Source: Pelagibius sp040217155
Lineage (GTDB): Bacteria > Pseudomonadota > Alphaproteobacteria > Kiloniellales > Kiloniellaceae
Reading direction: 5' to 3'
DNA: 64,000 nucleotides
Assembly (NCBI GenBank): GCA_040217155.1
Contig: JAVJNS010000026.1
Coordinates: 1 to 64,000 of the forward strand
The notes below the pieces were generated by a model, which was given only the letters and a program-made list of their open reading frames with translations, had not been told where the DNA came from and searched no databases. Below, in pieces: positions 8,547 through 16,635 of the stretch; positions within the stretch are counted from its first letter, which is position 1; every line of letters starts with the position of its first letter. Position numbers and translations under genes: made by a program.

Positions 8547-10193
8547 ATGGCCTCAGGAAATGCCCGGCTGGAAGCCCCTAGGGGCGATGCCGGGGTCTTC
8601 GACTACGTGATCGTCGGCGCCGGTTCGGCGGGCTGCTGTCTGGCCAACCGGCTGTCGGCCGATCCCGGCGTCTCGGTGGCGCTGCTGGAGGCCGGCGGCA
8701 AGGACAGCTGGCACTGGATCCACATCCCGGTCGGCTACCTCTATACCCAGAACACGCCGCGCACCGACTGGTGCTACAAGACCGAAGCGGAGCCGGGCCT
8801 CAACGGGCGGGCGCTGAACTATCCGCGCGGGCGGGTGCTGGGCGGTTCCTCCTCGATCAACGGCATGATCTACATGCGCGGCCAGGCGCGCGACTACGAC
8901 ACCTGGCGCCAGCTCGGCAACGCCGGCTGGAGCTGGGACGAGGTGCTGCCCTACTTCAAGCGCTCCGAGGATCACTTCGGCGGCGGCGACGACTTTCACG
9001 GCGGCGCGGGCGAGTGGCGCGTCGAGGAGCAGCGGCTGTCCTGGGAGATCCTCGATGCCTTCCGCCAGGCGGCGGCGGAGACCGGCATCCCACCGACCGA
9101 GGACTTCAATCGCGGCGACAACGAGGGCTGCGGCTACTTCCAGGTGAACCAGCGGCGCGGCGTGCGCTGGTCGACCGCCAAGGCCTTCCTCAGGCCGGCG
9201 ATGAAGCGGCCGAACCTCACCGTCCTGACCCATGCCCAGGCGGAAAGGCTGGTGCTCGAGGGCCGGCGCGTCGCCGGCGTCGATTTTCTGCAGAAGGGCA
9301 AGCCACAGCGCATACGGGCGGGCGGCGAGGTGATCCTGGCGGCCGGCTCGGTCGGCTCGGTGCAGTTGCTGGAGCTGTCGGGCATCGGCAGCCCCGCGGT
9401 GCTGCGCGCGCAGGGCATCGAGGTCGCGCAGGAAGTGCCCGGCGTCGGCGAGAACCTGCAGGACCATCTGCAGATGCGCATGATCTTCAAGGTGCGCAAT
9501 ACCGTGACCCTGAACCAGCGCGCCGGCAGCCTGATCGGCAAGGCGGCGATGGGCCTGGAATACCTGCTCAAGCGCAGCGGACCGCTGTCCATGGCGCCGA
9601 GCCAGCTGGGCGCCTTCGCCAGGTCCGACGCGGCGCGCGAGACGCCGAACCTGCAGTATCATGTGCAGCCGCTCAGCCTCGACAAATTCGGCGACCCGCT
9701 GCACGACTTTCCGGCCATCACCGCCTCGGTCTGCAACGTGAGGCCGGAGAGCCGCGGCGCCATTCATATCCGCAGCGCCGATTTCCGCGACCCGCCGGTC
9801 ATCAAGCCGGGCTATCTCTCCGCGCCCGGCGACCGCCAGGTGGCGGCCCAGGCGATCCGCCTGACCCGGCGCATTTGCGCCGCCCCCGCTCTGGCCCGCT
9901 ACCGGCCGGAGGAGTACCGGCCCGGCGCCGAGATCGACAGCGACGCAGATCTGGCAAAGGCGGCCGGCGACATCGGCACCACGATCTTCCACCCGGTGGG
10001 CACCTGCAGGATGGGGGACGACGAGCGGGCGGTGGTCGACGCCCGCCTCCGGCTGCGCGGTCTGCAGGGCCTGCGTATCGCCGACGCCTCGGTGATGCCG
10101 ACCATCACCTCGGGCAACACCAACTCGCCGACCATCATGATCGCGGAAAAAGCGGCGGACATGATCAAAGAGGACCGGCGCGGGACCGCCTGA
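8547..10193 (+). CDS. GMC-family FAD-dependent oxidoreductase (choline dehydrogenase-like)
   Basis: A 548-residue flavoenzyme. The FAD dinucleotide fold VIVGAGSAGCCLANRLS is at about residues 21-37, the GMC signature NYPRGRVLGGSSSINGMIYMRG near 91-112, and the active-site histidine region HPVGTCRMGDD near 484. The C-terminus SGNTNSPTIMIAEKAADMI carries the conserved Asn partner. Members oxidise alcohols such as choline, aliphatic alcohols or polyethylene glycol to aldehydes. No betaine aldehyde dehydrogenase or BetI lies next to it, so choline is not a safe substrate call. It stands as a single transcription unit with its own promoter and palindromic operator. Confidence 0.92.
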   Translation: MASGNARLEAPRGDAGVFDYVIVGAGSAGCCLANRLSADPGVSVALLEAGGKDSWHWIHIPVGYLYTQNTPRTDWCYKTEAEPGLNGRALNYPRGRVLGGSSSINGMIYMRGQARDYDTWRQLGNAGWSWDEVLPYFKRSEDHFGGGDDFHGGAGEWRVEEQRLSWEILDAFRQAAAETGIPPTEDFNRGDNEGCGYFQVNQRRGVRWSTAKAFLRPAMKRPNLTVLTHAQAERLVLEGRRVAGVDFLQKGKPQRIRAGGEVILAAGSVGSVQLLELSGIGSPAVLRAQGIEVAQEVPGVGENLQDHLQMRMIFKVRNTVTLNQRAGSLIGKAAMGLEYLLKRSGPLSMAPSQLGAFARSDAARETPNLQYHVQPLSLDKFGDPLHDFPAITASVCNVRPESRGAIHIRSADFRDPPVIKPGYLSAPGDRQVAAQAIRLTRRICAAPALARYRPEEYRPGAEIDSDADLAKAAGDIGTTIFHPVGTCRMGDDERAVVDARLRLRGLQGLRIADASVMPTITSGNTNSPTIMIAEKAADMIKEDRRGTA

Positions 10194-10285
10194 GAGCGTT
10201 CTCCGCCGTGTCGGCACCAACACGGCAGGGCGGTCGACCGGCAGCACCGGGTTCCCGCCGAGGACCCGAACTCCGGCCCCGCCGA

Positions 10286-10299
10286 TTGACCTCGGTCAA
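10286..10299 (+). promoter_or_regulatory. FNR/FixK-type box upstream of hemN
   Basis: TTGACCTCGGTCAA is a perfect TTGAC-N4-GTCAA palindrome, matching the FNR/FnrL/FixK consensus TTGAY-N4-RTCAA. Its centre (10292.5) is 41.5 bp before the A of the hemN ATG at 10334. A -10-like TAATTT lies at 10322-10327, exactly where a class II FNR promoter with +1 at 10334 would need it. Confidence 0.85.
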
Positions 10300-10333
10300 T
10301 GTCGGGGGGCGATGCGGCGGCTAATTTTCCGCC

Positions 10334-11680
10334 ATGACGTCGTTGCCGATCCGCCTGGCCGAGGCCCGGGCCCCGCGCTACACCAGCTATCCGACGGCGC
10401 CGCACTTCTCGGCGGCGGTGGAGGGCGCGGTCTATCGCGACTGGCTCGAGTCGCTGCCGGCCGAGACGCCGCTGTCGCTCTATCTCCACGTGCCGTTCTG
10501 CCATCAGCTCTGCTGGTACTGCGGCTGCCATACGGCGGTGGCCAAGGACTACAAGCGGGTGGCCGCTTATGTCGAACTGCTGCGCCAGGAAATCGCGATC
10601 CTCGGTGAGGCGCTGGGCCGCGGCCGGCCGGTAACGGGGGTGCATTGGGGCGGCGGCACGCCCGCGCTGCTCTCCGCCGATGATTTCGCGGGGCTCATGG
10701 GGCACCTCCGAGAAGCCTTCGATTTCCAGGCGGGCGCGGAGCTGGCGATCGAGATCGACCCGCGCCACCTGACGGTCGAGAAGGCCAAATCCCTGGCCGC
10801 CGCCGGCGTCAACCGGGCCAGCCTGGGGGTGCAGGACTTCACCCCCCGGGTGCAGGCGGCCATCAACCGGATCCAGCCTTTCGAGGTCACCGCCGCCGCC
10901 GCGGCGGGGCTGCGCACGGCGGGTATCGGGGCGCTGAATTTCGACCTCATGTACGGCCTGCCCCACCAGAGTCTCGAGGACGTCGAGCGTACGGCCGCGC
11001 TGGCCGCCGACCTGCGGCCGGGCCGCGTTTCGGTGTTCGGCTACGCCCATGTCCCCTGGATGAAGAAGCATCAGGCGATGATCGACGCGGCGGCGCTGCC
11101 GGGCGCGGAGGCACGCCTGGCCCAGGCGGCGGCGGCCGAGCGGGTGCTGCTGGCGCGCGGCTACCGCGCCGTCGGGATGGATCACTTCGCGCTGCCCGAC
11201 GATGCGCTGTTCCGCCAGGCCGCCGAGGGGCGCCTGCGCCGCAGCTTTCAGGGCTACACCACCGATCGAGCGGCGGTGCTGCTCGGACTCGGGGTCTCGG
11301 CCATCGGCACGCTGCCGCAGGGATACGCGCAGAACGACAAGGATCTCCTCGGCTATGCCAAGGCGTTGCGCGAGGGACGCCTGCCGGTGGTGCGCGGGTT
11401 CGCGCTGACGTCGGAGGACCGGCTGCGGCGCGATGTCATCCAGGCGTTGATGTGCGGTTTCGCCGTCGATCTGAGGGCGCAAGCGGTCGCCCACGCACGC
11501 CCGGGCTTCGATTTCTCGGTGTCGCTGCGCCGGCTTGAGCCGCTGCTGAGCGATGGATTGGTGACCCTGGCGGGGTCCCGCGTGACGGTGACGGAGGAGG
11601 GCAGGCGCGCGGTTCGGCTCATCGCCTCCTGTTTCGACGCCTATCTCGGCGACGGCGGCCGCTACAGCCAGGCCGTTTAG
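10334..11680 (+). CDS. hemN: Oxygen-independent coproporphyrinogen III oxidase
   Basis: A 448-residue radical-SAM enzyme of haem synthesis that decarboxylates two propionates of coproporphyrinogen III to vinyl groups without oxygen. The N-terminal PRYTSYPTAPHFS motif near residue 14 and the cluster motif HVPFCHQLCWYCGCHT (Cys spacing x3, x2, near 53-68) define HemN rather than the HemW lookalikes, which lack the PRYTSYPTA segment. GGGTP near 102 and FDLMYGLPHQ near 205 are also conserved. The start is fixed by the family N-terminus, yet no Shine-Dalgarno sequence precedes it. The FNR-type box 41.5 bp upstream implies induction when oxygen falls, as is usual for hemN. It is monocistronic or loosely linked to the next gene. 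Confidence 0.97.
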   Translation: MTSLPIRLAEARAPRYTSYPTAPHFSAAVEGAVYRDWLESLPAETPLSLYLHVPFCHQLCWYCGCHTAVAKDYKRVAAYVELLRQEIAILGEALGRGRPVTGVHWGGGTPALLSADDFAGLMGHLREAFDFQAGAELAIEIDPRHLTVEKAKSLAAAGVNRASLGVQDFTPRVQAAINRIQPFEVTAAAAAGLRTAGIGALNFDLMYGLPHQSLEDVERTAALAADLRPGRVSVFGYAHVPWMKKHQAMIDAAALPGAEARLAQAAAAERVLLARGYRAVGMDHFALPDDALFRQAAEGRLRRSFQGYTTDRAAVLLGLGVSAIGTLPQGYAQNDKDLLGYAKALREGRLPVVRGFALTSEDRLRRDVIQALMCGFAVDLRAQAVAHARPGFDFSVSLRRLEPLLSDGLVTLAGSRVTVTEEGRRAVRLIASCFDAYLGDGGRYSQAV

Positions 11681-11741
11681 GCCTTCCGAAGCGCTGCCCA
11701 AGGCAGTAAACCTCCTGCTCAATTCCGTGGGAGAAGTTTGC

Positions 11742-12803
11742 ATGCGTATTCTGGTCATGGCGGGCGACGGCATCGGGGCGGAGATCACCGAGGCGACGCT
11801 TGAGGTTCTGCGGGCGGCGGACGACCGCTTCGGTCTCGATCTCTCCTTCGAGGCGGCGGTCATCGGCCTCAAGGCGCTGGCCAAGGACGGCACCACGCTG
11901 CCCGGCGGCGTGCTGGAGCGCGCCCGGGCCAGCGACGGCATCATCCTCGGGCCGATCTCCCACCTCGACTATCCGCCGCCCGACCAGGGCGGGGTCAACA
12001 TCTCCGGCGTGGTGCGCACGCAACTCGACCTCTATGCCAATGTGCGCCCGGCGCGCACGCGGCCCGGCCTGCCGGCCAAGGGCGGCGACTTCGATCTGGT
12101 GATCATGCGCGAGGCGACCGAGGGCTTCTATCCCGACCGCAACATGTTCGCCGGCAACGGCGAGTTCATGACCGACGCGGACACCGCGCTGTCGATCCGC
12201 AAGATTTCGCGCCGGGCCTCGACGCGCATCGCGCGGCGTTCCTACGAACTGGCGATGAAGCGGCGCCGGAAGGTGACGCTGATCCACAAGGCCAACACCT
12301 TTCGCCTCAGCGACGGCCTGTTCCTCGACGCCTGCCGCACGGTGGCCAAGGACTTTCCCGAAGTCGAGACCGACGAGGTCATCGTCGACGCCATGGCGGC
12401 CCTGCTGGTGCGCCATCCCGAGAAATACGACGTCATCTGCGCCACCAACTTCCACGCCGACATCCTCTCCGACCTGGCCTCGGAGCTGTCCGGCAGCCTC
12501 GGGCTGGCCGGCTCGATCAACGCCGGCGACGCCCTCTGCTGCGCCCAGGCCCAGCACGGCTCGGCGCCCGACCTCGCCGGACAGGACAAGGCCAATCCGA
12601 GTTCGCTGATCCTCTCCGCCGCCATGCTGCTCGACTGGATCGCCGAGAAGCACGACCTGCCGGCCTTCGCCGCGGCGTCGCGGGCCATCGACCGGGCCAT
12701 CGACGCCGCGCTCGCCAGCCCGGAGACCCGCACGGCCGATCTCGGCGGCGCCCTGGGCACAGCGGCCTTCGCGACGCGGACCGCCGCGGCCGTCGCCGGC
12801 TGA
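11742..12803 (+). CDS. Isocitrate/isopropylmalate dehydrogenase family protein
   Basis: A 353-residue protein of the decarboxylating beta-hydroxyacid dehydrogenase family (LeuB / tartrate dehydrogenase / homoisocitrate dehydrogenase). It shows the GDGIGAEI N-terminal motif, the substrate-loop motif REATEGFY near 124 and NFHADILSDLASELSGSLGLAGSIN near 250, which holds the metal-binding aspartates. The loop differs from LeuB (RELTGG) and is nearer to tartrate or homoisocitrate dehydrogenase (RENTEG), so the substrate is uncertain. The ATG at 11742 follows GGGAGAAG. It lies 61 nt after hemN with no other leu genes nearby, which argues against leucine synthesis. Confidence 0.85.
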   Translation: MRILVMAGDGIGAEITEATLEVLRAADDRFGLDLSFEAAVIGLKALAKDGTTLPGGVLERARASDGIILGPISHLDYPPPDQGGVNISGVVRTQLDLYANVRPARTRPGLPAKGGDFDLVIMREATEGFYPDRNMFAGNGEFMTDADTALSIRKISRRASTRIARRSYELAMKRRRKVTLIHKANTFRLSDGLFLDACRTVAKDFPEVETDEVIVDAMAALLVRHPEKYDVICATNFHADILSDLASELSGSLGLAGSINAGDALCCAQAQHGSAPDLAGQDKANPSSLILSAAMLLDWIAEKHDLPAFAAASRAIDRAIDAALASPETRTADLGGALGTAAFATRTAAAVAG

Positions 12804-12863
12804 GGGCGCCCTTCGCGCCGGCGCTGACCGCGCCTAATCAGAATAGTAAGAAAATAGTGAGAA

Positions 12864-12892
12864 TCGACCTCAGATTGTGTCCGCTTTATAAT
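12864..12892 (+). promoter_or_regulatory. Predicted sigma-70 promoter upstream of the tandem membrane-protein genes
   Basis: TCGACC (12864-12869, 4 of 6 matches to -35) and a perfect TATAAT (12887-12892) are separated by 17 bp in the 231-bp gap before the ATG at 13035. The gap also contains GGCGCC-rich inverted sequence in the presumed leader. A perfect -10 box with ideal spacing in GC-rich DNA makes this one of the better promoter calls in the window. Confidence 0.6.
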
Positions 12893-13034
12893 CGGGACGC
12901 GGCGCGGGGGCCTGCGGCGTTCCGAGGCGGCGGGGGAGATCGCGTCTGTCGGGGTAGCGCAGTACAGGCCCGGCGCCGTGGCACCGGCGCCGTAAGCTCG
13001 GCGCGATTTCCAGTTCAAAGGGGAGAGTCTTTCG

Positions 13035-13799
13035 ATGAGCGATACCACCAGCGCCGTTCCGGCGGGAGCATCACCGGCGATCAGCATCAGCGGTGTATTC
13101 AGCCGCACCTTCGCCGTCCTCTTTGCCAATCTCATTCCGTTCTCGATCATTTCCTTTCTCGTCCAGGTGCCGTTGCTGCTGTTCAATCTGGCGATGGATG
13201 GCGGCGTGGCGGCGGACCCCAACTCTGCAGGCGCATCCTATTTCATCGGCATGCTGATCGGCATGGTGCTGTCCTATACCGCCATGGGCGCGATGGTCTA
13301 TGGCACTGTGCAGCATCTGCACGGTCAGCCGGCCGGCCTCGGTGAGTGCCTGAGCCGGGGATTCTCGGTCATCCTCACGGTCATTCTGGTCGGCCTGCTG
13401 GTAACGATCCTGGCGGCGCTCGGCATGATCCTGCTGGTGGTTCCGGGCATCATCGTTTTGGTGATCACGGCAGTGGCCGTGCCTGCCGCGGTGGTCGAGC
13501 GGCCGGGGATCTGGGCCAGCGTGAAACGCAGCGCCGAGCTGACCAAGGGCAACCGCTGGCGCGTCTTCGCGCTTCTGGTGATTTTCTATGTCATCATGAT
13601 GGGGATTGGCTGGGTCCTGGGCGTCGCCGGCATCCCGGTCTTGGTGCCGGACGGCACCGTCTTCGCCATGATCGCCCAGTACGTCTGGGCCGGCATCACC
13701 ACGCTCTTCTTCGCGGTGATCGGCGCGGTGATCTATCACGACCTGCGTGTCGCCAAGGAAGGCGCCAGCACGGCGCAGATCGCCGCGGTCTTCGATTGA
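13035..13799 (+). CDS. Polytopic membrane protein, YciC/GPDPase-membrane-domain-like (first of tandem pair)
   Basis: A 254-residue integral membrane protein with about six hydrophobic segments (near 28-48, 68-90, 108-135, 137-158, 180-200 and 215-240). The motif KRSAELTKGNRWRVFALLVIF near 162-182 recalls YciC and the glycerophosphodiesterase membrane domain family. No catalytic motif is visible and the function is unknown; an envelope role is the usual guess. A good ribosome site (GGGGAGAG) precedes the ATG. It shares layout and key motifs with the next gene (LQGRPAGL / LHGQPAGL; both end EIAAVFD or QIAAVFD), so the two are tandem paralogues. Confidence 0.75.
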   Translation: MSDTTSAVPAGASPAISISGVFSRTFAVLFANLIPFSIISFLVQVPLLLFNLAMDGGVAADPNSAGASYFIGMLIGMVLSYTAMGAMVYGTVQHLHGQPAGLGECLSRGFSVILTVILVGLLVTILAALGMILLVVPGIIVLVITAVAVPAAVVERPGIWASVKRSAELTKGNRWRVFALLVIFYVIMMGIGWVLGVAGIPVLVPDGTVFAMIAQYVWAGITTLFFAVIGAVIYHDLRVAKEGASTAQIAAVFD

Positions 13800-13856
13800 C
13801 CAGGGTTAGGTGGGATTCGGTGAGTGCGCCGGATCCCATGAACCTGACGGGCAGAT

Positions 13857-14624
13857 ATGCTTGACCAAAGCGTCGTGGCCGCTGATCGACTGAAAATCGG
13901 GTCGGTGCTTGGACGGTCCTACGCGATCCTCTTGGGCAACCTGTCAGCCTTCTTCGTCATCGCCTTGGTACTGTCCTCGCCCAGGTACATCTTGTACCTG
14001 TGGCTGCGCTACGGGCCGGGTTTCGGCGACCTCGGGAATTCCCCCGAAGCTGTGATGTCGCTGGAGACAGTGGACATCTTGGCATCAGCCCTTGAGATCG
14101 TGCTCAGTTTTGTTGCAACAGGAATCATCGTCTACGGCACCTTGCGTGAACTGCAGGGGCGGCCTGCAGGCCTCGTCGATATCACAAAGCGTGGTCTTGC
14201 AACCCTATTGCCGGTGTTGCTGGTCTCCCTCGCCGTCACGTTGGTCATCATTGTTGGATTTGCGATACTGGTGGTTCCCGGCTTGGTCTTCGCCGTCATG
14301 TTCTGGGTCGCCGTGCCGGTAGCGGTCATTGAGCGCCGCAGCGTCAGGAACTGCCTGAAGCGCAGCAGAGCGCTGACGCAGGAACACCGCTGGCCGGTCT
14401 TCGGCCTTCTGGTGTTGAGCCTGGCGATGAACGGTGGTTTCGGATATGCCATAGGGGCTTACGCCGACTATGGCACGGCTTTCCTGCGCTGGGTGATGAT
14501 CGAGTGGTGTGGCGGCGGCCTTCTGATCGCTTTCTGGGCGGTCCTCACGGCAGTCACCTACTTCGACCTTAAGCGGATCAAGGAAGGAACGGGCGTCGAC
14601 GAAATCGCCGCAGTCTTCGATTAG
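13857..14624 (+). CDS. Polytopic membrane protein, YciC/GPDPase-membrane-domain-like (second of tandem pair)
   Basis: A 255-residue membrane protein with the same hydrophobic profile and motifs as its upstream neighbour: RELQGRPAGLVDI near 98, KRSRALTQEHRWPVFGLLVL near 168 and the C-terminal DEIAAVFD. The gap between the genes is 57 nt, consistent with one transcript. Similarity is strongest in the second half, so the duplication is old. Its stop overlaps by 3 nt that of the convergent RDD gene, leaving no space for a separate terminator. Function unknown. Confidence 0.72.
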   Translation: MLDQSVVAADRLKIGSVLGRSYAILLGNLSAFFVIALVLSSPRYILYLWLRYGPGFGDLGNSPEAVMSLETVDILASALEIVLSFVATGIIVYGTLRELQGRPAGLVDITKRGLATLLPVLLVSLAVTLVIIVGFAILVVPGLVFAVMFWVAVPVAVIERRSVRNCLKRSRALTQEHRWPVFGLLVLSLAMNGGFGYAIGAYADYGTAFLRWVMIEWCGGGLLIAFWAVLTAVTYFDLKRIKEGTGVDEIAAVFD

Positions 14625-15592
14625 CGCTCTGGCGGTTCGCCGGGGCGCATCTTGCCGGCATGCTTGTTCTCGCGGCGCTCGCCGAACAGCATGCGGGTTT
14701 CCAGGTGGGCGCGCAGGGCGGCGTAGAATGCCTTGAGAAAGCGCTCGGCATCGACCGGTTCGGTGCCGGCGCTGTCAAAGGGGGCCCAGCCGATCTTGCG
14801 CTGGATGCGCTTGGCGACCTCGCGGCGAGTCTCGCCGCTCTGCGGGCCCTGCTGGCGCAACACCTCTTCCAGGGTCTGCAGTTCGTAGATGCCGTAGGTC
14901 TCGAGCTGGCCGCGGCTGAAGGGGAACTCGGGGTCAAGCCCCGCCGCACCGCCTCCGCGCGGACTCCCAGGGGGCCGCGCCGCGCCGGCGGCCACGTCTT
15001 TCAACAGCACCGCCTTGGGCGCGGCCACCACCCAGGTGCCGGCGACAATATCGCCGGCGCGCAGGCGGTCCTTGTTGAAGAACGGCAGCAGCAGGAAGAT
15101 CGCCACCCATGCCAGGGTCAGCAGGTTGACCAGGGTCGCGCTGGCGCTGGCCTCGACCCCGAACATCAGGGTCAAGGGCAGGAAGAGCTCCACCTCGCGC
15201 AGCAGGTTGCGGGCGAAGACGGCGTCCGGGCGCAGATAGCCGCCGTTGCGGTCGATGACCCGGATTCCCATGGCGCGCTTGCCGGGGGTCTGGCCCTGCC
15301 AGCGCAGTTCGAAGTAGATGAAGTAGAAGCTGCGGATAGCGAAGAAGGCGAGGATGGTAAGGCCGAGGCCGAGGCCGCTGAACCCCAACTGCGACAGCAG
15401 GAAGACGGTGGCCAGGATCAAGGCGACCATGGCGAGCACCATGATCACCAGGTCGATCAGCACCGCGGCGGCGCGCTCGCCGCGCTCGGCCAGTTGAAAG
15501 ACCAGCGGCACGCCCTCGGGGGTCAGCAGGCGGCGCTCGCCGCGCGGGCTCGCCTTCGCCTGCGGGGTCGCGGCGGCGTCAGTCGCGGTCAT
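14621..15592 (-). CDS. RDD family membrane protein
   Basis: A 323-residue protein with an N-terminal RDD domain: ERAAAVLIDLVIMVLAMVAL (near 35-54, with the Arg and Asp that name the family) and GQTPGKRAMGIRVID near 119. Two to four membrane segments lie between about 40 and 180. The C-terminal third (about 215-323) is hydrophilic and Arg-rich and is probably cytoplasmic. Last gene of the MoxR/DUF58 operon, overlapping the SpoIIM-like gene by 14 nt. RDD proteins recur in such operons with SpoIIM-like partners; molecular function is undetermined. Confidence 0.88.
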   Translation of the reverse strand: MTATDAAATPQAKASPRGERRLLTPEGVPLVFQLAERGERAAAVLIDLVIMVLAMVALILATVFLLSQLGFSGLGLGLTILAFFAIRSFYFIYFELRWQGQTPGKRAMGIRVIDRNGGYLRPDAVFARNLLREVELFLPLTLMFGVEASASATLVNLLTLAWVAIFLLLPFFNKDRLRAGDIVAGTWVVAAPKAVLLKDVAAGAARPPGSPRGGGAAGLDPEFPFSRGQLETYGIYELQTLEEVLRQQGPQSGETRREVAKRIQRKIGWAPFDSAGTEPVDAERFLKAFYAALRAHLETRMLFGERRENKHAGKMRPGEPPER

Positions 15593-16598
15593 AGCCGCGT
15601 CCCCGGCCGCAGAGCGTGAAATAGGTCAGCCAGAAGACCAGCATGGTGCCGCCGATGGCGTAGCGCGCCGAAACGTCGGTCACCAGTTGGCGGGCGAAGC
15701 CCTCCAGCAGGCCGGCGACGAACAGCATCATCACCGCGCCCATGATCAAAGTGCCCGCGGCGCGACCGCGGCGCGCCAGGCTTTCGAGGCGGGTTTCCCG
15801 GTCGGGAAAAATGATCGCCCCGGCCAGCACCAGACCGCCGCCGCCGCAGAGCACGATGGCCAGCAACTCCGTGGTGCCGTGCACGATGAGCCAGCCGGTG
15901 AGGTCCCAGACCAGGCCGCGCGAGTCGTAGAGCGCCAGAAAGGCACCGAGAAGGAGCCCGTTGTAGAACATCAGCAGCACCGTCGGGATGCCCAAGGCGA
16001 AGCCGAGGGCGAAGGCGAACATGCCGATGGCCGAGTTGTGGGTAAACAGGTAGGTGGCGAAGATGTAGAGCATCTCCGCCGCCGAATCGTCGCCGTCGTA
16101 GAGCGCGGCGCGCAGGCTTTCGGTGGTGGCCGCCGGGGTGCGGCCGCCGGCCATGTCGGCGCCGACGAAGGTGTAGTACCAGTCGGCGTTGCCCTGCACG
16201 AGAAGGAAGGCGATAACGCTGCCGAGAACCATGCAGAAGGCGGCCAGCAGGTTGGGCCCGAACGCCGCGCGCACGGCCGAGGGAAAGCCGTAGTGCAGGA
16301 AATGGCCGATCCGCTCGAAGAGCGAGGCGCGGGCGCCGTAGACTTGAAAGTAGGCGCGGGCGCTCAAGCTTTCCAGGTAGGTCAGCACGTTCTGGTCGAG
16401 CGAGATGGAGCGGGCGACGGAAAGCGAGGACAGTGTCGCGCGGTAGAGCGTCGGCAGGCGCAGCAGGTCCGCCGCCGGCAGGGACTTCAGGCCGCGCTTC
16501 TCGGCCTGGCGGACCAGCGCTTCCAGCTCGAGCCAGCTCTTCTCGCGCTCGCGGCGGAACTCATAGCTCTTGAGCGGGCTTTTCAGCGTCGGGCTCAT
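15579..16598 (-). CDS. Stage II sporulation protein M-like membrane protein
   Basis: A 339-residue membrane protein of the SpoIIM family. A hydrophilic N-terminal part (about 1-105) contains the family-typical LLRLPTLYRATLSSLSVARS region near 45-65 and is followed by several membrane spans. FNPNLLAAF-like and HGTTELLAIVLCGGGGLVLA (near 228-247) features match the non-sporulation relatives of SpoIIM. The host is Gram-negative, so this is a family name, not a sporulation function; in the firmicute homologue the protein joins a complex for peptidoglycan hydrolysis during engulfment. It lies between DUF58 and RDD in a MoxR operon, a common arrangement in proteobacteria. Confidence 0.88.
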   Translation of the reverse strand: MSPTLKSPLKSYEFRREREKSWLELEALVRQAEKRGLKSLPAADLLRLPTLYRATLSSLSVARSISLDQNVLTYLESLSARAYFQVYGARASLFERIGHFLHYGFPSAVRAAFGPNLLAAFCMVLGSVIAFLLVQGNADWYYTFVGADMAGGRTPAATTESLRAALYDGDDSAAEMLYIFATYLFTHNSAIGMFAFALGFALGIPTVLLMFYNGLLLGAFLALYDSRGLVWDLTGWLIVHGTTELLAIVLCGGGGLVLAGAIIFPDRETRLESLARRGRAAGTLIMGAVMMLFVAGLLEGFARQLVTDVSARYAIGGTMLVFWLTYFTLCGRGRGYDRD

Positions 16599-16635
16599 GG
16601 CTGCTCGAATACCTTTATCAGATCGGCTCCCGCCA

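Noticed and set aside
8553..10247. 564-codon minus-strand open frame over the GMC oxidoreductase
   Set aside because: Exact antisense of a well-supported gene, no recognisable domains.
15579..16598. Sporulation function from the SpoIIM match
   Set aside because: The organism is Gram-negative by gene content and no other sporulation gene is present; SpoIIM-like proteins are widespread in non-sporulating bacteria.
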